Positions 23,525-31,813 of a DNA stretch of 33,041 nucleotides are shown in pieces (position 1 is the first letter of the stretch; every line of letters starts with the position of its first letter). A model generated the notes under the pieces. The model was not told the origin of the DNA. It made no database searches and saw only the letters and a program-made list of their open reading frames with translations. The position numbers were made by a program, and so were the translations under genes. The DNA is taken from NCBI GenBank assembly GCA_902492105.1, contig CABUKD010000023.1, forward strand, positions 1 to 33,041, written 5' to 3'. The stretch is from an uncultured Clostridium sp. GTDB taxonomy: Bacteria; Bacillota; Clostridia; TANB77; CAG-508.

Positions 23525-25027
23525 ATGAAAAAATATATTAATGTAATAGGCGGAGGGCTTGCAGGATCAGAGGCAGCTTATCAAATAGCAAAACAAGGAA
23601 TTAAAGTAAAACTATATGAAATGAAACCAACTATGTATTCTCCAGCACATAGCAACCAAAATTTAGCAGAAGTTGTTTGTAGTAATTCTTTTAAATCTAA
23701 TCTACATACAAATGCTTGTGGATTATTAAAAGAAGAATTAAGAAAATTAGATTCTCTTTTAATTCGTATTGCAGATGAAGTGTCTGTTCCGGCAGGACAG
23801 GCATTAGCTGTAGACCGTGAAGAATTTTCAAAAAGAGTAACAGAAGAATTAGAAAAAATGAAAGAAATAGAAATTATTAGAAAAGAGGTAGGAAACCAAA
23901 CTGTTAATAATGTAGATGATATTTTATTAGATGAAGGCATAAAAGGAGAGCTAGAAAGCATGGCAGAAGATGGCATTGTTATTATTGCAACAGGGCCTTT
24001 AACATCGAATAGCCTTTCTAAAGAAATTGCAACTTTAACAGGAGAAGATAAACTTTATTTTTATGATGCTGCAGCTCCAATTATAGAAAAAGACTCTATT
24101 AACATGAACATTGCTTTTTGGGGAGAAAGATATGAGCAAGAAAGGGCAAAAGAAGAATCGGAAGAAGAATGGAAAAAGAGAATTCAAACACAAAATGAGG
24201 CAAGTTACTTGAATTTGCCGATGAATCAGGAAGAATATGAATCCTTTTGGACAGAACTTGTGAATGCAGAAGTAGTAACTCTTCATGAGTTTGAAAAAAA
24301 GGAACTTTTTGAAGGCTGTATGCCAATCGAAATTATGGCAAAAAGAGGAAAAGATACTTTAAGATTTGGACCACTAAAGCCAGTAGGGTTTACAGATCCT
24401 AGAACGGGGAAAAGACCTTATGCCTTAGTACAATTAAGGCAGGATAACAGTGAAGGAAATTTATTTAATATGGTAGGATTTCAAACCAATTTAAAATTTG
24501 GTGAACAACAAAGAGTTTTTAGTAAAATACCAGGACTTGAAAATGCAAGTTTTGCAAAATATGGTGTAATGCACCGAAATACCTATATTAATTCTACTAA
24601 ACTATTAGAGCCTACCTATAGATTTAAGAAAAATCCTAATATCTATTTTGCAGGGCAAATTACAGGAGTAGAAGGATATGTAGAATCTATTTCTTCTGGA
24701 CTAGTAGCAGCACTTAATGCTGCTGAGCAATATAAAATAATACAAAAACTGCAAACATCAGGCGAATTAAAAATAGATGAGAATACAAAGGAAAAAGAAA
24801 TAAAAAAACAATTAGAAAATCTAATTACTTTTCCAGAGACTACAATGATAGGAGCATTAGCACATTATATTTCATCTCCAAATGAAAACTTTCAGCCAAT
24901 GAATGCCAATTTTGGTATTTTACCACAATTACCAGAAAAAATAAAAGATAAAAAAGTAAAATATACAAAATTAGCAGATAAAGCATTAGAGGATTTGAGA
25001 CAAATGTTACAAGCATATGACAAATAA
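23525..25027 (+). CDS. trmFO: Folate-dependent tRNA (uracil-54-C5)-methyltransferase TrmFO
   Basis: A 500-residue FAD enzyme that forms ribothymidine at position 54 of tRNA with methylenetetrahydrofolate as carbon donor. The FAD-binding start is VIGGGLAGSEAAYQIA. VVCSNSFKSN and FEGCMPIE hold the two conserved cysteines, and LRFGPLKPVGF, QLRQDN, FQTNLKFGEQ and QITGVEGYVES are strong family motifs. The usual length is about 435-450; the extra residues lie in acidic, probably surface segments near 125-145 (NNVDDILLDEGI), 205-230 (RAKEESEEEWKKR) and 405-430. GGGAG lies 9 bases before the ATG. Upstream, TTGACA (23455) is 22 bases from TATAAT (23483), too far for a standard promoter, so the start site is unclear. 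Confidence 0.96.
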   Translation: MKKYINVIGGGLAGSEAAYQIAKQGIKVKLYEMKPTMYSPAHSNQNLAEVVCSNSFKSNLHTNACGLLKEELRKLDSLLIRIADEVSVPAGQALAVDREEFSKRVTEELEKMKEIEIIRKEVGNQTVNNVDDILLDEGIKGELESMAEDGIVIIATGPLTSNSLSKEIATLTGEDKLYFYDAAAPIIEKDSINMNIAFWGERYEQERAKEESEEEWKKRIQTQNEASYLNLPMNQEEYESFWTELVNAEVVTLHEFEKKELFEGCMPIEIMAKRGKDTLRFGPLKPVGFTDPRTGKRPYALVQLRQDNSEGNLFNMVGFQTNLKFGEQQRVFSKIPGLENASFAKYGVMHRNTYINSTKLLEPTYRFKKNPNIYFAGQITGVEGYVESISSGLVAALNAAEQYKIIQKLQTSGELKIDENTKEKEIKKQLENLITFPETTMIGALAHYISSPNENFQPMNANFGILPQLPEKIKDKKVKYTKLADKALEDLRQMLQAYDK

Positions 25028-25069
25028 ATTAAATTTTGATAACAAATTACATAGATTTACATAATATAG

Positions 25070-25098
25070 TTGCGAAACAATGAAAAATGTGGTAAAAT
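25070..25098 (+). promoter_or_regulatory. Promoter of the coiled-coil protein gene
   Basis: TTGCGA (25070-25075), 17 bases, TAAAAT (25093-25098) with a TGG extension. The same TGGTAAAAT -10 form is used at 7921 and 27044. Confidence 0.7.
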
Positions 25099-25143
25099 TA
25101 AGTATAGAGTGAAAAAATCTTGGAAGTAAATGGAGGATTTTTT

Positions 25144-27000
25144 ATGGATAAAGAAAAATTAGAAGAATACAGAGCAAAATTAGAAGAATTATTGCCTTCT
25201 ATGGAAATTAGTTTTAAAGATGCAGATAAAATAGCAGAATATGAAAAAAGATTAGAAGAATTAGAACAACCAATTGATATGTCAGATGTAGGCTCAGCAA
25301 CTATTGTTGATAGAAGACAAAGTGTTATGGAACCTAGGGAATACTCTAATGATGAAGAAGGAAGACTATTAAGCCAGTTAGACGAAGAAAGATTACATGA
25401 AAGTATTGATGTTAAAAAAATTTCGGAAATGATAGAACAGATAAGAGCAATTAGAGAAAATAAAAGAGAAACAGAAAGAACAAGTATTTCATCAATTCTA
25501 GAACATGTAAAAAGACAAGAAGAATTATATTATGAGATTTTTGAAGATGCATTACAGGTTAAAGAACAAATTACAAAAAAACAAGAAGAACTTAGTAAAT
25601 TACAAGAGAAAACAGAAAAACTAAAACAGGATGAAAAAGAGCTTGCTACACAAATTGGCGATAATATTACTATTATGGGAATGAAAAAACCAGAATCTAT
25701 GGTTTATCAATCAGCAAGCAAAGAAAATGCAAAATTAATTGCAAGCAAACGTGGAAAACTTGCCAATATTAGAAAAAATGAAAAACAAATTACAAAATTA
25801 GAACAAGAACTTACAGGATTGAGAGATGATTTTCAAGAATTAGATAATTTTATGCATAAATTATCTATAAAACAAAAAAATATTGAAAAACCAGAACAAG
25901 AAAAACCAGAACAAAAAGAACCAGAACCAAAAGAACCAAAACAAGAAAAGCCACAACAAGAAGGACAAACTCAAAATCCTTCACATGGGCAAACCGCTCA
26001 AAGGCAAACAGGAACCTTAACACATAATAATCCAACTACAAGACAAGCAGAAAATACTATAAAACAAATTAATTTTACAATTAAAAATGGAAATTTACCT
26101 TGCTATACAGTAGTCATTGTAGATAAAAATGGACAAGAACAAATTCGTCCATTCACAGGTTTTGAATATATTAATACTGTTGATTATGAAATGAAACAAG
26201 ACCCTACTAGTAGCATAGAAAAAGAACTAGAAGAAAAAGGGCTTGATGAAGCAAGAAGATTTTATGATAAGGGATTAGTAGAAATCTTAAGTCAAGTTGA
26301 TGCAGAATTTGGAACAAAAGGTGTTCAAGAATATGAAAACATGATTCGCAATAAATATCAACAAGCACAAATTGAGGAAACTGCAAAATTAAGCATTGAT
26401 TATGATTTTTCTGGACTTCATGATAAAATCAGCAATCTAGATAATAAAGAGAAATTAAAATCCCTACAAAAAATAGCAAAATCTGGTCAGAATGTAATTA
26501 ATCAGATAGCAACTTATCAAAAAGCTCCTAATATCTTACAAAAATTTTGGAACAGAATTCATACAAAATTATTAACTGGTGAAGTAGAAAATATTGAAAA
26601 CGAAAAAATGCAGCAAGGTGATACTATGGAGTATAAAGAAAATTCTGAAATTATGGATCTTATTGAAAAAAACTATCAAGCTTTACGTGATGAAGAAGGA
26701 TTTGATATTAATACTTTTATTAAAAGTTATGATTTAGATGCTGCCCAAGCAGAAAAGTACAAAAAAATGCAACAAGATTATGAAGCACAAACTCCTAGAC
26801 AAAGTTGGAAAGAAAGTCTTAAACAAAAGGTAGAACCTATTGGAAGACAAATAAAACAAAGAACAGATCCTGTTCAAAAACAAGTTTCAAAAAGAGTAAA
26901 TTCTTTTATGGATGATAAACAAAATAAAGAAGATTCAAAATCTGATATGACCGACGAAAAATCACAGCAGTATGGAGAAAATCAAGAAGAAGAGAGATAA
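25144..27000 (+). CDS. Coiled-coil protein of unknown function
   Basis: A 618-residue, highly charged, soluble protein. Residues 1-245 are mostly long helices with heptads (KKQEELSKLQEKTEKLKQDE). A linker at about 249-300 repeats KPEQEKPEQKEPEPKEPK and then turns Gln/Thr/Asn-rich. A compact segment at about 305-350 (INFTIKNGNLPCYTVVIVDK) looks beta-rich. More helices follow, and the last 60 residues are polar and probably disordered. There is no signal peptide or membrane helix. I do not recognise the family; the layout suggests a cytoplasmic scaffold or structural protein. The ATG at 25144 has GGAGG 7 bases upstream; the TTG at 25120 precedes that site. It is a single gene between two promoters, in front of the str operon. 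Confidence 0.8.
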   Translation: MDKEKLEEYRAKLEELLPSMEISFKDADKIAEYEKRLEELEQPIDMSDVGSATIVDRRQSVMEPREYSNDEEGRLLSQLDEERLHESIDVKKISEMIEQIRAIRENKRETERTSISSILEHVKRQEELYYEIFEDALQVKEQITKKQEELSKLQEKTEKLKQDEKELATQIGDNITIMGMKKPESMVYQSASKENAKLIASKRGKLANIRKNEKQITKLEQELTGLRDDFQELDNFMHKLSIKQKNIEKPEQEKPEQKEPEPKEPKQEKPQQEGQTQNPSHGQTAQRQTGTLTHNNPTTRQAENTIKQINFTIKNGNLPCYTVVIVDKNGQEQIRPFTGFEYINTVDYEMKQDPTSSIEKELEEKGLDEARRFYDKGLVEILSQVDAEFGTKGVQEYENMIRNKYQQAQIEETAKLSIDYDFSGLHDKISNLDNKEKLKSLQKIAKSGQNVINQIATYQKAPNILQKFWNRIHTKLLTGEVENIENEKMQQGDTMEYKENSEIMDLIEKNYQALRDEEGFDINTFIKSYDLDAAQAEKYKKMQQDYEAQTPRQSWKESLKQKVEPIGRQIKQRTDPVQKQVSKRVNSFMDDKQNKEDSKSDMTDEKSQQYGENQEEER

Positions 27001-27020
27001 TAAAAGAAACTAATTAAGTA

Positions 27021-27049
27021 TTGACTTTTTTAGTGAAAAATGGTAAAAT
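27021..27049 (+). promoter_or_regulatory. str operon promoter
   Basis: TTGACT (27021-27026), 17 bases, TAAAAT (27044-27049) with TGG before it. The expected start point, near 27056, is inside the left arm of the hairpin that follows. Confidence 0.8.
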
Positions 27050-27107
27050 AAATACCGCTAGTATAAAATGCATAAATATGTATTTTGGCTAGCGGTATTT
27101 TATTTTT
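27050..27107 (+). terminator. Attenuator-like hairpin in the rpsL leader
   Basis: AAATACCGCTAG (27050-27061) pairs perfectly with CTAGCGGTATTT (27089-27100). An inner AAAATGCAT/ATGTATTTT (27065-27073/27078-27086) adds nine pairs including one G-T. TATTTTT follows. It looks like an intrinsic terminator, yet lies between the promoter and rpsL, so it could both stop read-through from upstream and attenuate the operon. Confidence 0.75.
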
Positions 27108-27127
27108 AGAAAAGAGGTGAAATTTAA

Positions 27128-27541
27128 GTGCCAACCATTAATCAATTAGTAAGAAAAGGTAGAAAAAGTTCTACAACAAAATCAACAGCACCAGCTTTGC
27201 AACATGGATATAACTCCATGAACAAAAGAACAACTAATAAAAGATCACCACAAAAAAGAGGTGTATGTACTGTTGTAAAAACTGTAACACCTAAAAAGCC
27301 AAACTCAGCTTTAAGAAAGGTAGCCAGAGTAAGACTTTCTAATGGATATGAAGTAACTTCATATATTCCAGGTATTGGACACAATCTACAAGAACACAGT
27401 GTTGTTTTAATTAGAGGAGGAAGGGTAAAAGATCTTCCAGGTGTTAGATACCATATTATTAGAGGAACATTAGATACAGCAGGTGTAAAAGATAGAATGC
27501 AAGGTCGTTCTAAGTATGGAGCTAAAAAACCTAAAAAATAA
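27128..27541 (+). CDS. rpsL: 30S ribosomal protein S12
   Basis: A 137-residue ribosomal protein at the decoding centre. PTINQLVRKGR opens it, and TPKKPNSALRK and GGRVKDLPGVRYH carry the conserved decoding loops, including the Asp that is beta-methylthiolated in many bacteria. Lysines at the positions that change in streptomycin-resistant mutants are wild type. The GTG start has GAGGTGA 7 bases upstream. A segment at about 15-37 (STTKSTAPALQHGYNSMNKR) makes it longer than the 123-124 residues of E. coli, as is usual for the long form in many Gram-positives. First gene of the str operon. Confidence 0.98.
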   Translation: MPTINQLVRKGRKSSTTKSTAPALQHGYNSMNKRTTNKRSPQKRGVCTVVKTVTPKKPNSALRKVARVRLSNGYEVTSYIPGIGHNLQEHSVVLIRGGRVKDLPGVRYHIIRGTLDTAGVKDRMQGRSKYGAKKPKK

Positions 27542-27563
27542 AAAGGTTTTTAAGCAAAAAATG

Positions 27564-27677
27564 GTGCTAAATAATATTTACTAATTTAAGGTACTTAAAT
27601 TTAGAATAAATTATTGTAGCACTATACGGAAAAGCAAGAAAGCTTTTCAGAGTACCGAAATCATACTTTTTAGTATG
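27564..27677 (+). promoter_or_regulatory. Structured rpsL-rpsG spacer with three hairpins
   Basis: GTGCTA (27564-27569) pairs with TAGCAC (27617-27622), with AT-rich inner pairing. GAAAAGC (27629-27635) pairs with GCTTTTC (27642-27648). CATACT (27662-27667) pairs with AGTATG (27672-27677). GAAATCATA is also directly repeated at 27656 and 27677. In E. coli S7 represses through the rpsL-rpsG spacer; a similar role here is inference. Confidence 0.5.
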
Positions 27678-27702
27678 AAATCATAAAAAGGAGGGAAGAA
27701 TA

Positions 27703-28173
27703 GTGCCAAGAAAAGGATTTATTGCAAAAAGAGAAGTTTTACCAGATCCAATTTATAATAGCAAAGTTGTTACTAAATTAATTAACAATGTTATGCTAGA
27801 TGGTAAAAAAACAGTTGCTCAATCAATCGTATATGATGCGTTTGATATTATTAAAGAAAAAGAGCAAAAAGATCCACTAGAAGTTTTTCAAGCAGCACTT
27901 GAAAATGTAATGCCAGTTCTTGAAGTAAAAGCAAGAAGAATTGGTGGTGCAACATACCAAGTTCCAATTGAAATTAGACCAGAAAGAAGACAAACTTTAG
28001 GTTTAAGATGGCTTGTTGTTTATGCTAGAAATAGACATGAAAAAACAATGGCTCAAAAACTAGCAAACGAAATTATAGATGCTGTTGCTGGAAATGGTGG
28101 AGCATTTAAGAAAAAAGAAGATATGCATAGAATGGCTGAAGCAAATAGAGCTTTTGCTCATTACAAATTCTAA
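27703..28173 (+). CDS. rpsG: 30S ribosomal protein S7
   Basis: A 156-residue protein that starts assembly of the 30S head by binding the 3' domain of 16S rRNA. PRKGFIAKREVLPDPIY, VTKLINNVMLDGKK, ALENVMPVLEVKARRIGGATYQVP and EDMHRMAEANRAFAHYKF are all typical. The start is GTG with GGAGGG 7 bases upstream. It is followed 21 bases later by fusA, so the two are co-transcribed. Confidence 0.98.
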   Translation: MPRKGFIAKREVLPDPIYNSKVVTKLINNVMLDGKKTVAQSIVYDAFDIIKEKEQKDPLEVFQAALENVMPVLEVKARRIGGATYQVPIEIRPERRQTLGLRWLVVYARNRHEKTMAQKLANEIIDAVAGNGGAFKKKEDMHRMAEANRAFAHYKF

Positions 28174-28194
28174 AATTAAAAGGAGGATAAAAAA

Positions 28195-30279
28195 GTGGCT
28201 GGAAGAGAGTTTCCTTTAGAAAAAACAAGAAATATAGGAATAGTTGCCCACATTGACGCTGGTAAAACCACCACCACTGAAAGAATACTTTTCTATACAG
28301 GTAAAACTCACAAAATTGGAGAAGTTCATGAGGGAGAAGCTACCATGGACTGGATGGTACAAGAGCAAGAAAGAGGTATTACAATTACTTCTGCTGCTAC
28401 TACCTGCCAATGGCTAGGAAATCGTATTAATATTATTGATACTCCTGGTCACGTAGACTTTACTGTAGAAGTTCAAAGATCTTTAAAAGTATTAGATGGT
28501 GCTGTAACTATTTTAGCAGCAAAAGGTGGAGTACAACCACAAACAGAAACCGTATGGAGACAAGCAGATAAATATCAAGTTCCAAGAATGGTATATGTTA
28601 ATAAAATGGATACCACAGGTGCTGATTTTATGCTTTGTGTAGATCAATTACGTAATCGTTTAAAAGCAAATGCAATTCCAATTGAGTTACCAGTTGGTGC
28701 AGAAGAAAACTTTAAAGGAATTGTAGATTTAATTAAAATGAGAGCATTTATTCATAAAGATGACTTAGGAAAAGAAATTGAAGAATGTGACGTTCCTGAT
28801 GATTTAAAAGCTCAAGCAGAAGAATATAGAGCAAAATTAGTAGAAGCTGTTGCTGAACAAGATGATGAATTAATGATGAAATATTTAGAAGGTGAAGAAC
28901 TTTCTGAAGAAGAAATTAAAAAGGGTATTAGAATAGGAACAATTGCAAATAAAATCGTTCCAGTATGTTGTGGTTCTTCTTATAAGAACAAAGGTGTACA
29001 AGAATTATTAAATGCAATTGTAGACTATATGCCAGCACCAACAGATATTCCAGATATTAAAGGTGTTGACTTAGATGGAAATGAAGTAGAAAGAAAAACA
29101 TCTGACAGTGAGCCTTTTGCAGCATTAGCATTTAAAATTGCTACAGACCCATTTGTTGGAAAACTTTGTTTCTTTAGAGTATATTCAGGAACCTTAGAAG
29201 CAGGATCTACTATCTTAAATGCTAACAAAGACAAAAAAGATAGAATGGGAAGAATTCTATTAATGCATGCAAATCACAGACAAGATATTGATAAAGTATA
29301 TGCAGGTGATATTGCAGCAGCAGTAGGATTAAAAGAAGTATCTACAGGTGATACTCTTTGTGACCCAGCACATCCAGTAATTCTAGAATCGATGGAATTC
29401 CCAGAACCAGTTATTGATATTGCTATTGAGCCAAAAGATAAAGCTAATAGCGAAAAAATGGGAATTGCTTTAGCAAAACTTGCTGAAGAAGATCCAACAT
29501 TTAAAACTTGGACAGATCAAGAATCTGGTCAAACTATTATTGCTGGTATGGGTGAATTACACTTAGACATTATTGTAGATCGTCTAAAGAGAGAATTTAA
29601 AGTAGAATGTAGTGTAGGTAAACCACAAGTTTCTTACAAAGAAACTATTAGAAATAAAGTAAAAGTACAAGGTAAATTCATTCGTCAATCTGGTGGTCGT
29701 GGACAATATGGTGATGTATGGCTAGAAATGGAACCACTAGAGCCAGGTAAGGGAATTGAATTCGAAAGCAAAATTGTTGGTGGTGTTGTTCCAAAAGAAT
29801 ACATTAAACCAATTGAGGAAGGTGTTAGAGAAGCTGCAGAAAGCGGTATTCTAGCAGGTTACCCTGTAATTGACTTTAAAGCTACTTTAGTAGACGGTTC
29901 TTACCACGAAGTTGACTCTTCTGAAATGGCATTTAAAATTGCTGGTTCTATGGCATTTAAAGAAGGTTGTAGACAAGCTAAATCTGTCATTTTAGAGCCA
30001 ATTATGAAAGTAGAAATTACTGTCCCAGAAGAATACATGGGAGATGTAATTGGTGATGTTAACTCAAGACGTGGAAAAATGGAAGGAATGGAATCTGTTC
30101 AAGGAAATCAAATTATTAGAGCATTTATTCCATTATCTGAAATGTTTGGTTATGCAACAGATTTACGTTCAAAAACACAGGGTAGAGGTACTTATAGTAT
30201 GGAACCTAGCCATTACGAAGAAGTTCCAAAATCTGTATTTGATAACATTGTTGCATCAAGAGCTAAAAAACAAAATTAG
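28195..30279 (+). CDS. fusA: Elongation factor G
   Basis: A 694-residue GTPase that drives ribosomal translocation. The G1 loop AHIDAGKT is at 18-25, RGITITSA marks the switch I region, DTPGHVDF begins at 82, and NKMD follows near 136. Domains II-V are complete, with GGRGQYGDV and MEGMESVQGNQIIRAFIPL in domains IV and V, and length equals a canonical EF-G. The start is GTG with AGGAGG 8 bases upstream. It is the third gene of the str operon; a 257-base gap with its own promoter separates it from tuf. Confidence 0.98.
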   Translation: MAGREFPLEKTRNIGIVAHIDAGKTTTTERILFYTGKTHKIGEVHEGEATMDWMVQEQERGITITSAATTCQWLGNRINIIDTPGHVDFTVEVQRSLKVLDGAVTILAAKGGVQPQTETVWRQADKYQVPRMVYVNKMDTTGADFMLCVDQLRNRLKANAIPIELPVGAEENFKGIVDLIKMRAFIHKDDLGKEIEECDVPDDLKAQAEEYRAKLVEAVAEQDDELMMKYLEGEELSEEEIKKGIRIGTIANKIVPVCCGSSYKNKGVQELLNAIVDYMPAPTDIPDIKGVDLDGNEVERKTSDSEPFAALAFKIATDPFVGKLCFFRVYSGTLEAGSTILNANKDKKDRMGRILLMHANHRQDIDKVYAGDIAAAVGLKEVSTGDTLCDPAHPVILESMEFPEPVIDIAIEPKDKANSEKMGIALAKLAEEDPTFKTWTDQESGQTIIAGMGELHLDIIVDRLKREFKVECSVGKPQVSYKETIRNKVKVQGKFIRQSGGRGQYGDVWLEMEPLEPGKGIEFESKIVGGVVPKEYIKPIEEGVREAAESGILAGYPVIDFKATLVDGSYHEVDSSEMAFKIAGSMAFKEGCRQAKSVILEPIMKVEITVPEEYMGDVIGDVNSRRGKMEGMESVQGNQIIRAFIPLSEMFGYATDLRSKTQGRGTYSMEPSHYEEVPKSVFDNIVASRAKKQN

Positions 30280-30417
30280 TGAAAAAGGTTATAAAGAATA
30301 ATGCTTAACAATTTATCTTTTCTTTATATATTTAGAAAATGAAATAGGTAAGAAACAATACTTAAATAATAAATATGTAAAAGAAAATATAGATTTTAAG
30401 AATATTCTAAAAAACAC

Positions 30418-30446
30418 TTGATTTTATAGGAAAAATAATATAAAAT
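30418..30446 (+). promoter_or_regulatory. tuf promoter within an inverted repeat
   Basis: TTGATT (30418-30423), 17 bases, TAAAAT (30441-30446). CACTTG-ATTTTATA (30415-30428) mirrors TATAAAATACAAGTG (30439-30453) with one extra base, so the palindrome spans both promoter boxes. Confidence 0.65.
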
Positions 30447-30536
30447 ACAAGTGCTAAAAGATATTTAGATTTTAATATTAAAAAATATATGCAGGAGATG
30501 AAAAATCCCTAGCAAAAAAATAAGGAGGAAATTTAA

Positions 30537-31739
30537 ATGGCTAAAGCAAAATTTGAAAGAACAAAACCACACGTTAACATTGGTACAATCGGACATGTTG
30601 ACCACGGAAAAACAACAACAACAGCAGCTATTACAAAATACCTAGGATTACTAGGAAAAGCTCAATATGAAGCATATGATCAAATTGATAGTGCTCCAGA
30701 AGAAAAAGCAAGAGGAATTACAATTAACACAGCTCACGTAGAATACGAAACAGATAAAAGACACTATGCACACGTAGACTGCCCAGGACATGCTGACTAT
30801 GTTAAAAACATGATTACTGGTGCTGCACAAATGGATGGTGCAATTCTAGTTGTATCTGCAGCTGATGGACCAATGCCTCAAACAAGAGAGCATATCTTAC
30901 TTGCTAGACAAGTAGGTGTAAAATATATCGTAGTTTACTTAAATAAATGCGATATGGTTGATGATCCAGAATTATTAGAATTAGTTGAAATGGAAGTTAG
31001 AGACCTATTAACAGAATATGGTTTCCCAGGAGATGAAATTCCAATTGTTAAAGGTTCATCTTTAAAAGTACTAGAAAGTACATCTACAGATCCTAACGAT
31101 CCTGTATATGCACCAATTAAAGAATTAATGGATGCAGTTGATAGCTATATTCCAACTCCAGAAAGACCAACAGACCAACCATTCTTAATGCCAATCGAAG
31201 ACGTTATGACTATTAGTGGTAGAGGTACTGTTGTAACTGGTAGAGTTGAAAGAGGAGTTGTAAAACTACAAGACGAAGTTGAAATTGTTGGTTTAGCAAA
31301 AGAAGCTAAGAAAACAGTTGTTACTGGTGTTGAAATGTTTAGAAAAACATTAGACCAAGCAGAAGCTGGAGATAACATTGGTGTTCTATTAAGAGGAACA
31401 CAAAGAGATGAAGTTGAAAGAGGTCAAGTATTAGCAAAACCAGGAACAATTCATCCACATACAAAATTCAAAGCACAAGTATACGTTCTAACAAAAGAAG
31501 AAGGTGGACGTCATACACCATTCTTCAATGGATATAGACCACAATTCTATTTCAGAACAACAGACGTTACAGGTGTTATTGAATTACAAGCTGGAACAGA
31601 AATGGTTATGCCAGGTGATAACGTAGATATGACAATCGAACTTATTACTCCAATCGCTATTGAAAACGGATTAAGATTCGCTATTCGTGAAGGTGGACGT
31701 ACAGTAGGTTCTGGTGTTGTATCAGAAATTATTGCTTAG
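30537..31739 (+). CDS. tuf: Elongation factor Tu
   Basis: A 400-residue GTPase that carries aminoacyl-tRNA to the ribosome. GHVDHGKT is at 19-26, RGITINTAHVEYE holds the effector loop, DCPGHADY begins at 81 and NKCD is at 136-139. All three domains are complete, ending in GGRTVGSGVVSEIIA. Codon choice is slightly richer in C-ending codons (AAC, GAC, TAC) than neighbours, as expected for a highly expressed gene. GGAGG lies 8 bases before the ATG. It has its own promoter and a strong terminator. Confidence 0.99.
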   Translation: MAKAKFERTKPHVNIGTIGHVDHGKTTTTAAITKYLGLLGKAQYEAYDQIDSAPEEKARGITINTAHVEYETDKRHYAHVDCPGHADYVKNMITGAAQMDGAILVVSAADGPMPQTREHILLARQVGVKYIVVYLNKCDMVDDPELLELVEMEVRDLLTEYGFPGDEIPIVKGSSLKVLESTSTDPNDPVYAPIKELMDAVDSYIPTPERPTDQPFLMPIEDVMTISGRGTVVTGRVERGVVKLQDEVEIVGLAKEAKKTVVTGVEMFRKTLDQAEAGDNIGVLLRGTQRDEVERGQVLAKPGTIHPHTKFKAQVYVLTKEEGGRHTPFFNGYRPQFYFRTTDVTGVIELQAGTEMVMPGDNVDMTIELITPIAIENGLRFAIREGGRTVGSGVVSEIIA

Positions 31740-31748
31740 AAATATAGT

Positions 31749-31791
31749 AATAGCAAGGGTTGTATAACTTTACAATTCCTTGCTATTTTTT
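31749..31791 (+). terminator. Rho-independent terminator of tuf
   Basis: AATAGCAAGG (31749-31758) pairs perfectly with CCTTGCTATT (31778-31787), inner TTGTA/TACAA adds to the stem, and a run of seven T's follows. Confidence 0.92.
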
Positions 31792-31793
31792 AA

Positions 31794-31813
31794 TTCCCGA
31801 CTATTTCCCGACT
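31794..31813. repeat. Short direct repeat at the integrase 3' end
   Basis: TTCCCGACT occurs at 31794-31802 and 31805-31813. The copies lie across the integrase stop codon, right after the tuf terminator, where an attachment site of an integrated element could lie. No partner site can be seen in this window. Confidence 0.4.

Noticed and set aside
23581..23976. Minus-strand ORF of 131 codons
   Set aside because: Antisense to conserved trmFO motifs; Ser/Phe-rich composition typical of a shadow frame.
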